A program made the position numbers and the translations under genes. From Eopsaltria australis (lineage: Eukaryota > Chordata > Aves > Passeriformes > Petroicidae), in NCBI GenBank assembly GCA_034509425.1, contig JAVTVJ010000050.1, positions 1,178,001 to 1,242,000 on the forward strand: a stretch of 64,000 bases of DNA. Reading direction: 5' to 3'. How positions within the stretch are numbered: position 1 is the stretch's first letter; each line of letters starts with the position of its first letter. The notes beneath the pieces are model-generated. The model ran no database searches and had not been told where the DNA came from. It worked only from the letters and a program-made list of their open reading frames with translations. Shown here in pieces: positions 14,301-27,900 of the stretch.

Positions 14301-17300
14301 CGAATGAAAATCAAGAGCTGGAGACCAAGGAGCTGTCTGGGACTGTTGGTTTAAAAAAAATGTGAATTTAAAACTCGTGACCAGTAAACTTAACAAAATT
14401 TGTCTGCACAAAGAGCCTCCCATCATGCTTTAGTTTGGAAATGGTTGTTACATTTTGATCCTTTGCATAAGCCCTGACCAGCAGAACAGAAGTGAAATCA
14501 TGTGCTCCCTGGGCACTTCTCAAACTTGTAGATTCTCCACATTTTCTTTTTTTTAACACCATTACATTATAAATTAAGTCTCTAACCATAGAACTGGAGC
14601 AATCTTACCTGTTCAGAAAAAAAGTGCTCGGCAGGACTTTGCTCAGCAGTGCCTGTGGTGGGACACGGTGCAGAGAGGGTTTGGGATCCCTGTTATCCCT
14701 GTTTGCCATCCCAGGGCACTCTGAGGCTGCTCCACGTCCACCCTGCTGGCCCCAAGCACTGAGTTTGCTTGACAAAGCCATGGGAAAATTTTGAGCAGGA
14801 AAATCTTGTGCAACTCAGAGTTGCTCCATCCCCTCCTGTTGGATCCCCAGGCTGGTCCAGGAGGAGCAGGACAGCGCCTGACGCATCAACCGCAGGGTGA
14901 CACTTAGGGGAGCTGTGGGGAACTTTTACCAGCAGACTTCTAAAATATGAATATAAAAAGCCATTTCTCAGCAGTTGTCTTGTACATTTTAGCTCAGCTC
15001 CTGCCATCCTTTGACCCTGCTTTGAATATGTTTCTTCCTCTGTGTATTTCCATTTGAGGTGTAACCACTGCAGCCATTAAGCATCATACTTGTCCAAACT
15101 ATTGCCTGATATTCCTGGAGATTTTAATCATCTGCAGACATATTGCTGAGGTTTATTCTGTGGTTGTTGCAGTTGCTGGAATAAATACAACCTCATCAAC
15201 CCACAAGTTTTCTCCTTGAAAAAAACTTGAACTTAAAATGGTCTTTAGGAGATATCTCTCCTGTACATTCAAATGTAACCATTTCAACAAATGGTGATGA
15301 TGTGTTTTCTGGCTTGTTTTTAGCAACAATTCTCTAGTTTGCATGGAAAGAATGTTTTATGAACTAAAAAATGAATGCAAAGCTCGGTTGTTGCACTGAA
15401 CTGCAATAAGACTCACTCCAGATAATAAACTCAGTACAACTCTGGTTAAATGCAAGGTCCTTTCTCCACTAAATTCAGAGCACTTTGAACCTTAGAAGAG
15501 AAGCTGAAAGAAACTCATCCATCTGTGCATTAAATTTGCTCTTTCTGTCACAACCTCAGCACCATTCTAGGAATTTTGAAATTGCCATTGATAATGTCAA
15601 TTTATGCATAGCAATTGCATTAATGCTAAAATGTGTTGCTGGAAGGCTCCAGGAAGGCACCTGCCACTGTGGACATGGGTATTTATAATAGACAAGATAG
15701 ATAAACTTTAATATGGGGTAAAATACACTGCAAGGGAACTTTACCAAAAATTTAAGAGCCAATGTCTTGATGAAAGTTGGTGACTTTTGGTATCAACAAG
15801 TCATGTGAATTTGCATGTGTTATTAGGGGCTCTTGAACCTTGCAATTTAGTAAGACAAATAATGATCTTTATCCTTCCTCTGGGAACAAAACACAGGAAT
15901 CCTTATTTTATTTTTGGAAGGATGGTTGTTTGGTTTGGTTGGTATTTTTATTACCAAGAAGAATCTTGTTTCCTTTGCACTTTGTGAGGAAAGAGCTCAT
16001 TCACTGTCGAGTTGGAGTCACAAGATCACACCACTGCTGCTTAACAAATGCAGCCAGAAGGTGTTGAGTCCTCAGCACCAGCTGCTCACAGCCCCACTTC
16101 CAACACTGCATTTCTTGATAATGCAGACACAGCCAATAAATCACATTAGCAGGAGGAATTGCAGTCACTTCCATGGTTCTCCCTGCTTGGCTGCTCGGTG
16201 ACACAGAGAGTTAATGGACAGACACTGCTGCTCTCCTGCCAAATTCTCATTTTGTTGTTGCCACGTGGGACATTGTCTCTCTATTCTTCTGTTTCTTACA
16301 CAGGCCAAGGATTACAACTCAGTAGTTTGTTTTTCCTAGTTCCTACAATAGAAGAAGGAAACAACCTGGAATGGAGCCATTCCAAGAGCTGCAGAGGAGA
16401 CAGCTTCATATATTCAGAGTAATTTCCATGTTTGTTCTTGCTCTGAAGATCCTGCCATTCCCATTAGGAATAGATTGTGGTCTTGGTTCAGGCAGCCAGT
16501 GATAATCACTACAGTAAATTTGGTAAGCAATTATTTCTCTTGGCCCTCAACCAGTGAAGAATTGAATTTTAGAAGGCATGCTGCAGTTTGCTCAGATCAG
16601 TGCTTTAAAACCCTTATCTGAGCTTTGAGAAAGTTCCATGCTAAGGATGATGTTTAATGCAGGATTAAATAGGTGAGAAGTGCCATCACCCTTGGGGACT
16701 TGGTAGCATCAGACTCTGCTCTGTGCTTAAGCACAGATGTGTCTTTTCAAAGGTGCTGGGGGTTTGTGGTACCTTGCTTTGGAGGACTGCTGAGTATTGA
16801 GTATAATTGCCTTGCTTAGAAGCACCAGTAGACAGTGGGATAAATGAATTTTCAGAAACAATGTTCCCCTAAAAGTATTTTCTACATGTGTCTCATATTT
16901 ACAGAATGGTAGATCCAGCAGAGCAAACCATCCTTGCAAAGTATTTAACCATTCATTCAGGTGAAATGCCCGCCCAAGAAGGGTTTAATTACAGTTTCCA
17001 TACTAACCAAGTGTATAAATCACTGTTAGCTTTAAAACAATTTTACAATGAGCCACATTGGATACATAACCTTAGACAGAAGTTGAATTTAGTCGCTGTG
17101 CCTGTTTTCTATCTACCTTTCCCTGTAGCTGTTCTGGTTTATGTCAGATTTTTGTTGTCTGAGTATTCCTTCTCCCACATCTCTGTCCTGTTCTGTAGAG
17201 CCTGGAGTGAGCACCAGAGACTGGAGACTGAGGAGGATTTGTTGCCAATGGGTGTGAGGAAAGTGGGAATGTGAAGCAGCAGGAGTGACAAAGGAGGAAA

Positions 17301-20300
17301 CAAAACAAAACAAAAGGAGATGCTCTTGCATTTCACAGAACACAAAGAGTGCAGCAGTGGCACTGAACAGTGACAGCACCAACTGAGAGCTGTGATGTGT
17401 TTGAGTAAAGAAGGAAATTATGCATGGAATTACAAGGGCATGAAAGTGCATAGGACATGAGGATTTGATTAATTCCTGAATAGACAAGTTTGGGGTAGAT
17501 ACAAAGTGAGAGCTGATTTTATGTCTGACAGACACAGACTCCCATAAACTGGAGAGACTTAGCAGGTCATTCCTGGGCCATGAATCCCAGGAAAAGCAGT
17601 GCATGTGTCCCTGCTGGCCAGCACGGTGCCCTCACACCGATGGCTTCCCTGGGTGCTCTGTGTCCCTCAAAGGCAGCTGCTGGCAGGGATAACTGCAGTG
17701 GCAGGGATTTGAAGGTGCCTCTTGGAGACAGCCCAGGGTGTGTTTCAGTCTGCAGACTCCCTGAGGATGCTATAAAAAACATCCTTTCAACAGGTTTGCA
17801 GCAAGGCTACAGCTAATTAAACAACTGCAGGTGATGAAAGGCTGGTCCTGCAGTGCAGACAGCAGCTCTGCTACTCTGAGTGCATGGAGAACCTCATCCC
17901 AAACATCCCTGTGCCTGCTGGGGCTGGCTCCCTGTGTCCTGCAGCCCAGCATCTCTCCAGGAGCCTGGGGGAACTGCCCAGCCCTGGGGATTTGCACCGT
18001 GTGTGGCACAAAGCCCCTGCAGCTGCAGGAGGGACAGGCTGGGCACAGGCTGGCTCCTGGCCCTCTGCACAGGCACTGCCCACTTGAATGGATTTTTATT
18101 TTATTTGAATGGATTTGTTGTGGATCTGGGGAGATGCTGCTCTGTGCCTGAGCCAGCTCTCACTGGGGGAGAGGCTTGCAGATGACGGCTTTCCCCTCTC
18201 CAAAGACATAGTACAGGCTCAGGTAACCGAATTAACAGTGATTACACAGCAATCCTTCATCAACCTCATTTTCTTATTGTTGCTGAGCTCTTTCTTACCC
18301 AGGTAAAGCCTGTTGTGGGTTCCTTTATGCAAACGCTGACAAACCTATTTTGTTAATGAACTACTAATGTCACACCGTGCATTGTTAATCACAGCAAGTG
18401 GTGTTGGAACTTGACACAATGATCCAAAAGCATGAAAGGTTCCTGATTAATTTCTTTGCACCTTGGCTCTCTTGGTGGTAATGCTGGTAGGTGATATGTC
18501 AACTTTCCAAAGGAATATTTTCTGGAAGAAATCACAAATCTCAAGCATACAAAGCATATTTTTATCTAAGAGATTTAGCTGGAGTTGCCACTTTCCTGCT
18601 CTTTCCTTTGATAAGCGTAATCTGTTTCCCCATTCATGTCAGGCAAACCTGGTTTTAAAATCCAAATACTTTGAAGGGAAGCTCAGCATGACAAAATGGA
18701 AATAAACTTCCCAGGCAAGCACAGTCCCCTCCTACCACCCACAAGTTATGTTTTGGGTTTTTCATTTCATTCAATTAGAGAAAAAAGTTAAATCATAATT
18801 TAACGTACTAAAGAGCAGTGGAAATTACAGAACAAGGACAAATGGCAAACCTTTGAGTCTGAAGTAAAAATGGAAGCTCAGACTCTGGAGACTACACAGT
18901 AAACTTGCATTTTCATGCAGGGAAGTATAAAATCTTGATCAGGATTTATATCACCCAGCAGAAGGAAAAGTGGTTGAGCCCAAGCACAGCCTTTACTGAG
19001 GGGAAGCTGAACCCAGAGCTGTTTCTGTATTTCCCTGCTATTTATCTTTGCATTTTCACCCTGCCTCCATGGATCCCCGTGAATCTGCAGCCTGCACAAA
19101 TTCACTGTGCCAGATTTTCCCCCCAAGGTAACTCAGGGAATGACGTAGATGCCATGTGGATAAACCTGGCCCACTCTCCATCTGCTCCCTGTGAGGTTAA
19201 ACTCTGGGAGAGATGAAATCCACGGCGGGAAATCATGAACACAAAGGATTGCAATAAGAGAGAAGAATTCAAGCTGGTTTTTCCCTACACTGTTGACCAT
19301 ACAAAAGTTGGAAATTTGGATAGGTGCCTGAATTTGCACCTCAAATCTGTAATTTTCCCTATTTTATATGAGTGTTTTTCTGGTGTGATGAATATGATGT
19401 GTCAGAGCAACAATCCGTGTCACATAAGCAGCTGTGCACCCAAAATCAGCTCATGATTACATTCATTAATTACTGCAGGTGCCTTGCTTTTTTTAAGTAA
19501 CTAAACTGTTAAGAACCAGGTTTTCTCTTTTACAAACGATTCTGTGTAAGTTTTTTCCAAACCTACCACAAACAATACTGAAACATTCACAGCTTCAAAT
19601 ACAAAGTCCTTCAAAAAATAAATAAATTTCAGGTTCATAAAACACTTTTCTCCTTTAGAATTTTCATTTCAAATTTCTAACAACCATCCAAAATTGCAAA
19701 AATCAAAATACTCTGTGTTCAAAGACCTGAAATGGAAACTTCAAACTAGAACATTCTGCTGCAGTTCTCTTTCAAAGAGAGTCAAGAAAGAGAGCATGTC
19801 TGCAGAAATGCAGGTGACAGAAAACATTTTTAGAACAAGGAAGAGCTCCATCACAGGAAACATCTAAATGGTGCAAGAAAAAAGCTCTTCAGTTTGAATT
19901 CTGCTTCTCTGGAACATAACAGAAGCATTCAAAGGCTTCCAGACACAAGCAGCTTACCCCTGTCCTGCATGTTCAGTCACTGTGGTCAGTTCTTTTCTTT
20001 TTTAGGGTGCTAAACTAAGGAAAAGGGGGATTATACCTGCTGCTAATTCTCTTTCACAATGCTCAGGGTAATCGTTACTCTGAAACCAAGACCACTTTTC
20101 TGCCTTCCCTCACTGGATGACAAGGACCCTCAGCAAGGAGCACTCTGAGGGAAGTGCTGTGCCTCGGTCAACCTCCCAAATTCTGGCTTGGTTTGGGAGT
20201 GACCAGGAGGCGACAGGAAACCTTTAAAAGCTGAGCTCCCCCTGTGTTATCCTCTCTCACATCCTTTTTAGAGGCAGTCCTGAATTCCAGGCAGCACTGA

Positions 20301-23300
20301 AAGTTACTGGTGGTGAAGGCACCTCTATCCCCAAAGCCAAAAAGGTCATTTTGATTCCACTCACTATCTCTCCCCTCTGCAGTGGACCAAAGGGGACCTT
20401 TATTTCCTTTTTTAGCTCAATACATGAGGTGCAAAGACAGATGCAATGACAGTAAAGGGGAAAACATGCAGAGCTGCATCACAAACCAATTCATCAGCAA
20501 ACAGAGCACGCCTGCCTTACAAATTTGCCTGCAGCTCTTGTCTGCTGTGTTATTTTTAAACTGCCTGCAGGTTGCAGATTTTTCAGTGGTCCTTCTCCTA
20601 CCAGTGTACACACAGGATTTAGCAAGGAGCAACTTTCATTACCACGAATTAAAGTTACCAATATTCCCAGAACATTAACATTCAGCATCCTTCATCTTCC
20701 CACAAACTTCTTGCTGCATTCACAGGAGGACATCCCGTGTGTCCTGCAGCCTGTCTGCACGGCAAGGTCAGTGTAACTCAGCCCTGAATCCCTGATGTTC
20801 CCAGCTGCCACTCCTCAGCCTGTGGAATGCATCCTGCAGTTGCTGTAATCAGCAGCCCTGACATCCAGCTACAGACTCTGGCTCATCTGGAAAAACCCGA
20901 GAAGATAAACCCGACTGACTGAGCCCAGTGCTCAGTTTAACGATGCTGTTATCACCCAGACATGATCACCTCAGCATCAAACCTGGCTGCGGTAGGAATG
21001 AGGGCTGTGGGCAGCTCAGGGCACTCTCCCATCGCACAATTCACAGAAATCCCAGCAAACCTGCTCCACTTCCTTGGGAAGCTGGCTGGGATGGAGGCAG
21101 GATCTGACACGTGTAAATGGCAGAGTTTCTATGTGCAAAAACCCTTCCCAATCATTGCACAATTCCCACAGAGAGGGGACTTGCAGGAAGAGTGCTCTAT
21201 TTATGGCACCACAATGTTTTAAAGAAGAAAGCAAGGGGGTGTTTTTCACCACAACTGCTGCTGATGTAAACAGAAGCTGCAGATGCTCAGGCTTTCTGAG
21301 GGGTCAGACCCTGAAGCCAAATGTAATGAATATTATGGTTTGTTTGCCTCTTCTTTGTTGCCTGGTTGATTCTGCAGCCCAGAGCTGCACTGCAAAGCAG
21401 TGCCCATCACTTTGGAACCTCTCCCCTCCTCTGACTGGGGGTGTCTCAGGCATTAACCCACTCACACTGGACCACTGCTAGGAGCTCTGGAAATTACCCC
21501 AGCTGGCTTTGTAGGAAGAACTTGCCCAGCACCATCAGCAGGGGCACAGCCACATTCATTTCCATGCCTCTGGCACACACAGAGCAGGTAACAAGTTTGT
21601 GTGATACAGGAGGGGCTTGTTTCAGGGCTGAAGCTCCAGCACAGAAGCCTTTGCCCCCAAACGGGTACAGCAAGGAATTCAAAGTGATTTTGGCCTAAAC
21701 AGCCAATAAGCTTCAGCCAGAGCAAAATCCTGTGTCCCCAGAGGGTTGAGGACTGTCTGCCTGTCAGGCAGTGAGGGCCAAGCACGGGCTGGCCTTGCTG
21801 TGCTGGGGTTAAACTGGTGCTCTCTGGACCCTGATAACAACTGTCCCTCATCCCTCCACATCACACAGTGAGCTAAGCTGCTGCTCAATTTCCCCTGCTG
21901 ATTTGGAGAGCCATGATTTGGCTCTTGGCTGTTTATATTTTGCAGACATCCCCTGTGTAATTGCATGGCCTGGCCCCAGGCTGTCAGGCTCTGGGAGGAA
22001 TAACCACATTATTCCACAGAACAGTTAGCATAATTAAAATATTGACTGCAGATTAAAAAAATCTGCTGAATGTTTCACAGAGTGGTTGGAGGGTTGGCAA
22101 GCCTTGGCAGCTTGTTGGCTGCAGGAACTGGCTGATATTTAGGAGTGCCTTCTCCTCCAGCAGTCACTGCTGTATGTGGGAACTGCTTTTTGTGCTGTCA
22201 ACTTCTGATCTTCCAAGCAGCCAACCCACAACCAGGAGAAAATGAGCTGACTGGAAATGAGGTGCTCCAAGGGCTCTCTTTTGATTTTTATTGCCAGTGA
22301 GACCATTTCCTTGTTATTTATGACTTCAGGACATCTGTCTTGCTGTGTCTCTATCTATTTTTATTTATGCCCATCTCTCCCAATGCACAGTATAGAAACT
22401 GCATATGGTGAGAACCATATGAGTACCAGGTGATAAATCCATTTGCTTAAGGACTGCTTGTACCATATGAGAAACATTAATAAAAGCCCTCAAAAACCTC
22501 CATTGGAACATTTGTTTTAGCTGGTATTCCTTCTTTGACATTAGATTTCTACCTGTTTCATCTGCAATCAAAGTGTGAGGCACAAAATGCATTTCCAAGA
22601 GGGCAGAAAGGGAGGGAAGAAATGCAGTTGGCAGGGCTGGTGGGAACCACAAGCTCTGATTCCTACAGGGAAACCTCAGTGGCCTCATGGTATCTCCCCA
22701 TTCTCTTTCTTAGGGGAATATCTGGGACTGTAAGTTTTGCTGGAGACACACAGGTTTGGGTTCCAGTGATTTCCTGGTTCTCTGTATATCCCCTACCTGG
22801 CAAAAGAAGTAAAAAGCCTTCATGCTGGCAGTGTTAAACAGAACATGTGGGGGATGTCTGACCCACTTTGCAGACACCCACATCCTGCAGGGAACACATC
22901 AGAGCCAGAGACTTGCCAAGGTACTCCTTTAAATCAGCTTCTTGTTTAATCCTCACTTCCATGCTTGGGAAACTGCTGGCCTGGGAGGAGCAGCAGTGCA
23001 GCCACACAGGCAAGGACCTGAGCTGAGCTGAGCTTGTCCTGCTCCACTGCAGCTCCCAGGAACAGGGCTCTGATCTACAGCCTCATCCACAGCTCTTTTG
23101 AGATGAGCTAATTTCGTGAACATTTCTATTTCCACTCAAGAGGTGTCACAAGAAATGACCAAATGCTATTTCCTGAGGCTTCTATTACAGCTTTAAAGTG
23201 ATCATAATAGCAAATTAATAGGAGATCTACTCTGCCATTTTCCATTCCCATTGCTATTGCTGTAATCAAGAGCAGCTCTAATTCTTCAAAGCTTATTTCT

Positions 23301-24834
23301 GTGGTACTTCCCATTTTTGAACACGCTGCTAGGAAAGGAGCAGAATATCTTGGCACTCCAGCTGTGGTCTGTAGGCCACTGCCTTCCTTCTGTGCAAGGC
23401 TCATTGCTATTTTCTGCTCTCAGCTTAATACCAACCTCCAAACTGTAAATTATAAATATCACCTTGGGTAGGCACCACGCTTTCAAAGGCAAGAAAAGAA
23501 AAATATTATTACTTTAAATGCTTGTAAATTAAGCCCCCAGATAAACTCAGTGGAATGAGAAAAAAGGTGCTCTAAATTCAGTACAAAGAAAGAGAATTTC
23601 ACTGGGCATGGATGATGTGTGTGGGGAATTGTTACAGCTTTTCTCTGCTCTGATAGTTCACATAGCCAAGTTTTTAGTTTGTCTCCACTGAATGATTCAT
23701 CTCTATTACCAGTATTTTCAAAATTAAATGGAAGAGGAGGAATGTGTTCATTCCCCTGCTGTGTTTAATAATCTTCCAAAAATTGTTTCCTGTTTACTTG
23801 GAAATCCCCACCTCCATGCTGTGATTTAGGCATTTTCACCCTGTTAACTTAAAAACAAAGCCTAGAAGATGCTGGATACATATGATCTTGCAGTCATGAA
23901 GCAATTTATGATAAATGTTGTTGTTCCAGAGAAAAATTACTTGGAAATGTACATATGTTCATAGCTTCACGTTGCTGATTTAAATCATAACTGGGAAAAA
24001 AATGTTGGGAAAAAAATACAAATTGCTGCTCAGTTTTTATTTCTATAACAGGTCTGATGGCAGCTTCTCTTTCAACACTTACTGTATTGGTGCTCTAATA
24101 CAAATCTCAGTAAAGACATCAATAACCCCATTTAGGGGACTGTCCCACTGTCCCCCATGGCACTGGCTGGTACACAACTGTGAATACTCACTGGGTATTG
24201 TTTCACACACTTGTCAATTAGCAAAACCCAGGCTGCATTTTCAAGGAAAATGATTAAAAATACCTTATTAAAAATTGATTTTCCAGCTGAAGCGTTATCT
24301 CTGAATTCCTGTGGCTTGGCTGGACAAAAGAGAAAGAATGAACCCCTTAGCTTCTTCAAGGAATAAATTTTCACAATAGTTCTAAGATTTTACTTATGTA
24401 GCTCATAATAAACAAGCTCTCCTTTTATATAAGATTTGCATTAGCTCACAGAAGTGAGCATGTTCTGTGTTAGCTCATGTGAAGGGTTCATGTAAAAGGC
24501 AGCAACATCCTGTGACCCAGGAACAGAACTGGGAGCTGGGCATTCCAAAGGGATCTGAGCTCTCTCATGCTTCCTCTCAGCCTTTCACAAGGGTCTGCAT
24601 TTTCCTAAATGAGCATTACATTTATGTGATTAACTGGAGGTCACGTGAGCCTGACTTAGAGATGTGCTAAACTTCCCCTGCTCTGGTTAAAGCCGTGGGG
24701 AGCTCCCAGCTCTCCACATTTCAGGAGGCTGTGACAGCTCCCCACAGCCTTTGGGGGGACAGTGACACCATTGCCTTGGTGAGCACCTTTGGAAGGGTTT
24801 TGTCCAACAGTGTTTTCCTCTGTCCCCCTCTCAG

Positions 24835-24996
24835 ATGAGATGGAGCAGTCCCCTGCAGTGCGTTCTGACTACCTGGTCTCAGGGATTCGAACTCCACCAG
24901 TGAGGAGGAACAGCAAACTGGCCACGCTGGGCAGGATCTTCAAACCCTGGAAGTGGCGGAAAAAGAAAAATGAGAAGCTAAAGCAGACATCTGCAG
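24835..24996 (+). CDS. PHACTR3: PHACTR3 exon (N-terminal basic/NLS region)
   Basis: This is the first coding exon visible, 162 nt, phase 1 at both ends. The acceptor follows a pyrimidine-rich run ending in CTCAG; the donor is GCAG|GTGGGC, a somewhat weak site. It encodes DEMEQSP..., then a conserved block containing [13 protein letters not shown], and then the basic run [16 protein letters not shown]. In this family that basic run works as a nuclear localisation signal next to the N-terminal RPEL motif, where actin binding can mask it. The motif RRNSK is a plausible basophilic kinase site (inference). The Met at 24840 could start a shorter isoform: I recall a human isoform beginning at the equivalent Met, but no promoter or 5' UTR evidence is visible here. 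The open frame extends a short way 5' into the intron, but the acceptor and family alignment fix the exon start. Confidence 0.92.
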
Positions 24997-27900
24997 GTGG
25001 GCTGGGAACAAGAGAGGGATGCTGCACAGCAAAGCTTACATGGGACATGTTAAAGGTGGCCTGAGCAAAGCCAATTCAGAGATTCCAGCATTCTACAGAT
25101 TAATAATGTTTAAGGCTAGGAGGGGCCCATACAGGGGGACTTCCTATGTAATACAATATACTACATTTAGAAGAAAAGGTCAAAATATGAGAGTGAAGCA
25201 CAAGCCTTGCCCCCAGACTGTCCTCCATGGGCTGTCCCTTCTCCACACAGGCTGCATTTATAGCCCCAAGTGTTGTCACCCCTTTTATTTGGGGTGAAGT
25301 TTATCTAGGTCACAACAACATTATGAGAAGTGACAGGAGGGAGCTGCAGCATGTGAAATGCCTTCCCTCAAGCAGCTGTCTCTGCGGGGAAGGAGCCCAG
25401 CACACAGCACAGCAGCCTCTCACTGCTCTCCAGGGCTGTCCCAGGAGATCAGTACGGAGAAAAACTCACTTGCATTTTCCTGAGATGGGACAGAGCAGCT
25501 CCCTCCACTGGCTCCTGTACCCTGTGGGAGTGTCCCAGTGAAGGACACTGTCCAAGGCAGCTCCAAGGTGCCACACTGAACACCAGAAAGATTCCAAAAT
25601 CCCCATGACTCTGCACTCAGTGTGAGTTGACTGCACCTCACATCATAAACCTCAGCTTTATATGTGGGGATTTTAACAAAGGAAGAGGCACAAAGAGCTG
25701 CCCAATCCATGCTCCCCAAAACAAAATCCCTGCAGTCCTTTCCAAGCACACAGGAATTCCCATATTGCCTCTTTCCCACCCCATCTCATGCCTGCTCTGT
25801 TGGTAACTGGTGCTGTGTTGTGCCACTACTTTGTGCAGTGCTGGAGAAGAAGATGACAGCACGGCAAGGACGGGATGAACTCATTAAGAAAGGCCTTCTG
25901 GAGATGATGGAACAAGGTTAGTAAAAATCTCTAATTTTTTTTTTATCAGAGGCTCTTTCAGGACAGTAGGAAACACATATTTGCAAAAGCAGAATAAACA
26001 AATTAATAGGAAGAAAAACCTTCAGTCCAGAGAGGAAAACTCAGTGTCTGAATTAAAGGTTTGTCTTCCTTCAAGCTCCTCCCTGCTGCAATCAATCCAT
26101 GGGTTTAGTGTTTGATGCTTTCCCATCTTGAATGCAGCTCCATCTTCCCTTGGTTTCCACGTGGTGCAGCCTGAACTGGAACGTATGTTTTATGTAATTG
26201 CTCTAAACCCAGCTAAATCCCCCTGCCAAGAAATCCAGCTCAAGCTGGATAAATATAAACTTCAACATACAGATGCAGTCAGCTAACCTGAACAACCTAT
26301 GGATCCAAATCCCATCAGATGATCCTAATCTGATTTTTTCAGCTGGTTTTCCAGTGAACCAAGTTTGTGATGTAACTTGTTACCAGTCTGTCTGCTTTTC
26401 ATTCCCATGGAAAAGTGAAGCATTTAGTGAAGCCATTTTAAAGCTTTCCTGAGCATGAACCAGAAGTCATGGAAGGAAAGAAGATAGAGTGTCAGAAACA
26501 CTCACAAAGGACGTGGTTCTTGTGCTCCAAAGCCCTGACAGATGCTCAAGGGACACACGGATCTGGGTGACTGTTCTGTGAGATTAACTGAGCTCCCAGT
26601 GTTATGGACAACATCCCAATTGCTATTTCCACCTAAACAGAGATAAACCCCACAAATCCATCTTTACTTTGAAGACATCATAGCAGAAAGTACTGTCATG
26701 AAGGAGGACTGGCCTTTTGAGTTTGATTAATCTCACAGATAGAAGTTATATTCTTTGAAAGTAGTAATTGAGTTTCTTTTGTGTGACACAAATGCCATGC
26801 CTATAAATAACCCCTGGGACAGTACTCAGTGATGCCATGCTGGAGTGAAACTGAGCAACTGAAGAGTCTGAAAAAGAGCATTTTCAACAGGATTTTTTTT
26901 TCCCCACGGCAGCAAAGCAATTTTAATATTATTTTGTTGGATGTATTTTATGTTTTATGTTATCAAACCATCAGTTTATTCTAAATTGGAAGTTCTTAGA
27001 AAGCTCATTTTTAATTCCAGTCCATTGAAGTCTTTGTGTCTCTCATAATTGTAGATAATTAGTTGCCCTATTAGCATATTAGCATTACTGTTTATAAACC
27101 ATCTCCACTAGGAGAAGGAAAGTTCCCTATAATCCATGAATTTGAAGACATGCATTTCCACAGCTCTGCAAAAGAACAGTAAAATAGGAACTTCTGTAGA
27201 GCACATTAAGAGGTAATAATGAAGAATCAATAAACCTCTTGCATGCATAAATAACAACTTGGGAGGAAAAGGTGATGCCAAGCAGCAAGATAATTTTAAC
27301 AAAATTAAAATAGTTTAAATAAATACAGTCCAGTGAGGTGTGAGGACAAGCTGTGCTTTTCACTAGACAGCTGCAAACAGACTCCTTACCTGTCTGCAGG
27401 AAAGTTGCCTGGAGCTCCTATAAACATCACACAAATTTCCAGTGCCTCCTTGTGCCCAGAAAGGGAAGAATGGATCACAGTCAGCTGAAGGACATTGCAG
27501 CTGCCTGCAAGTTATTTGTCTTTACAGAGTGTTGTGAATCTCCAGGGTTATTTTATTATATTAGTAGAAGCAGCTTATTAACTGGAATAAAAAAATTGAC
27601 CCAAATAATTCTCAGTAAATGATTAGTGCCCTACTTGGACTGAGCTGAAGTGGCAGCAGTTTCAAGGCTAAATCCTCGTTTACGCAGTTAAGTTGCAATT
27701 GTCTAAGCAGCAACACTGTGCTGAAAGACTACAGTAAATCCTCAAATCCCTCTATTCCATCAGGCTCCAGGCCACTTCCAGGGAGCTGATTCCTGCTCGC
27801 TTTCATAAATAGCCCAGCTGGGATGATGCTGCAGCCTGAGAAGCCCCATGCATTTGCAATGGTGCCACTCAGACCCATACACAGAGTCTGTCAGCAGTGT

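Larger units (their letters stand above)
1..24834 (+). other. Long 5' intron of PHACTR3 (partial), non-coding
   Basis: I find no exon that joins in phase to the coding exon at 24835, and no recognisable protein. It is interpreted as the 3' part of the large intron after the first coding exon, consistent with the phase-1 entry of that exon (inference). Composition is mostly AT-rich, especially 2.1-2.5, 3.2-3.8 and 5.5-6.7 kb. GC-richer stretches at 10.04-10.48 and 17.6-18.2 kb produce open frames on both strands that look like chance. Notable items are a CTCF-like motif at 8360-8373, a hairpin at 6286-6305 and a T run at 9915-9926. I see no CR1 or other interspersed repeat here. Alternative first exons cannot be ruled out. 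Confidence 0.7.

Noticed and set aside
24789..24834. In-frame open extension upstream of the NLS exon
   Set aside because: The pyrimidine tract and CTCAG acceptor at 24834 plus the family alignment place the exon start at 24835. The extension is intron.
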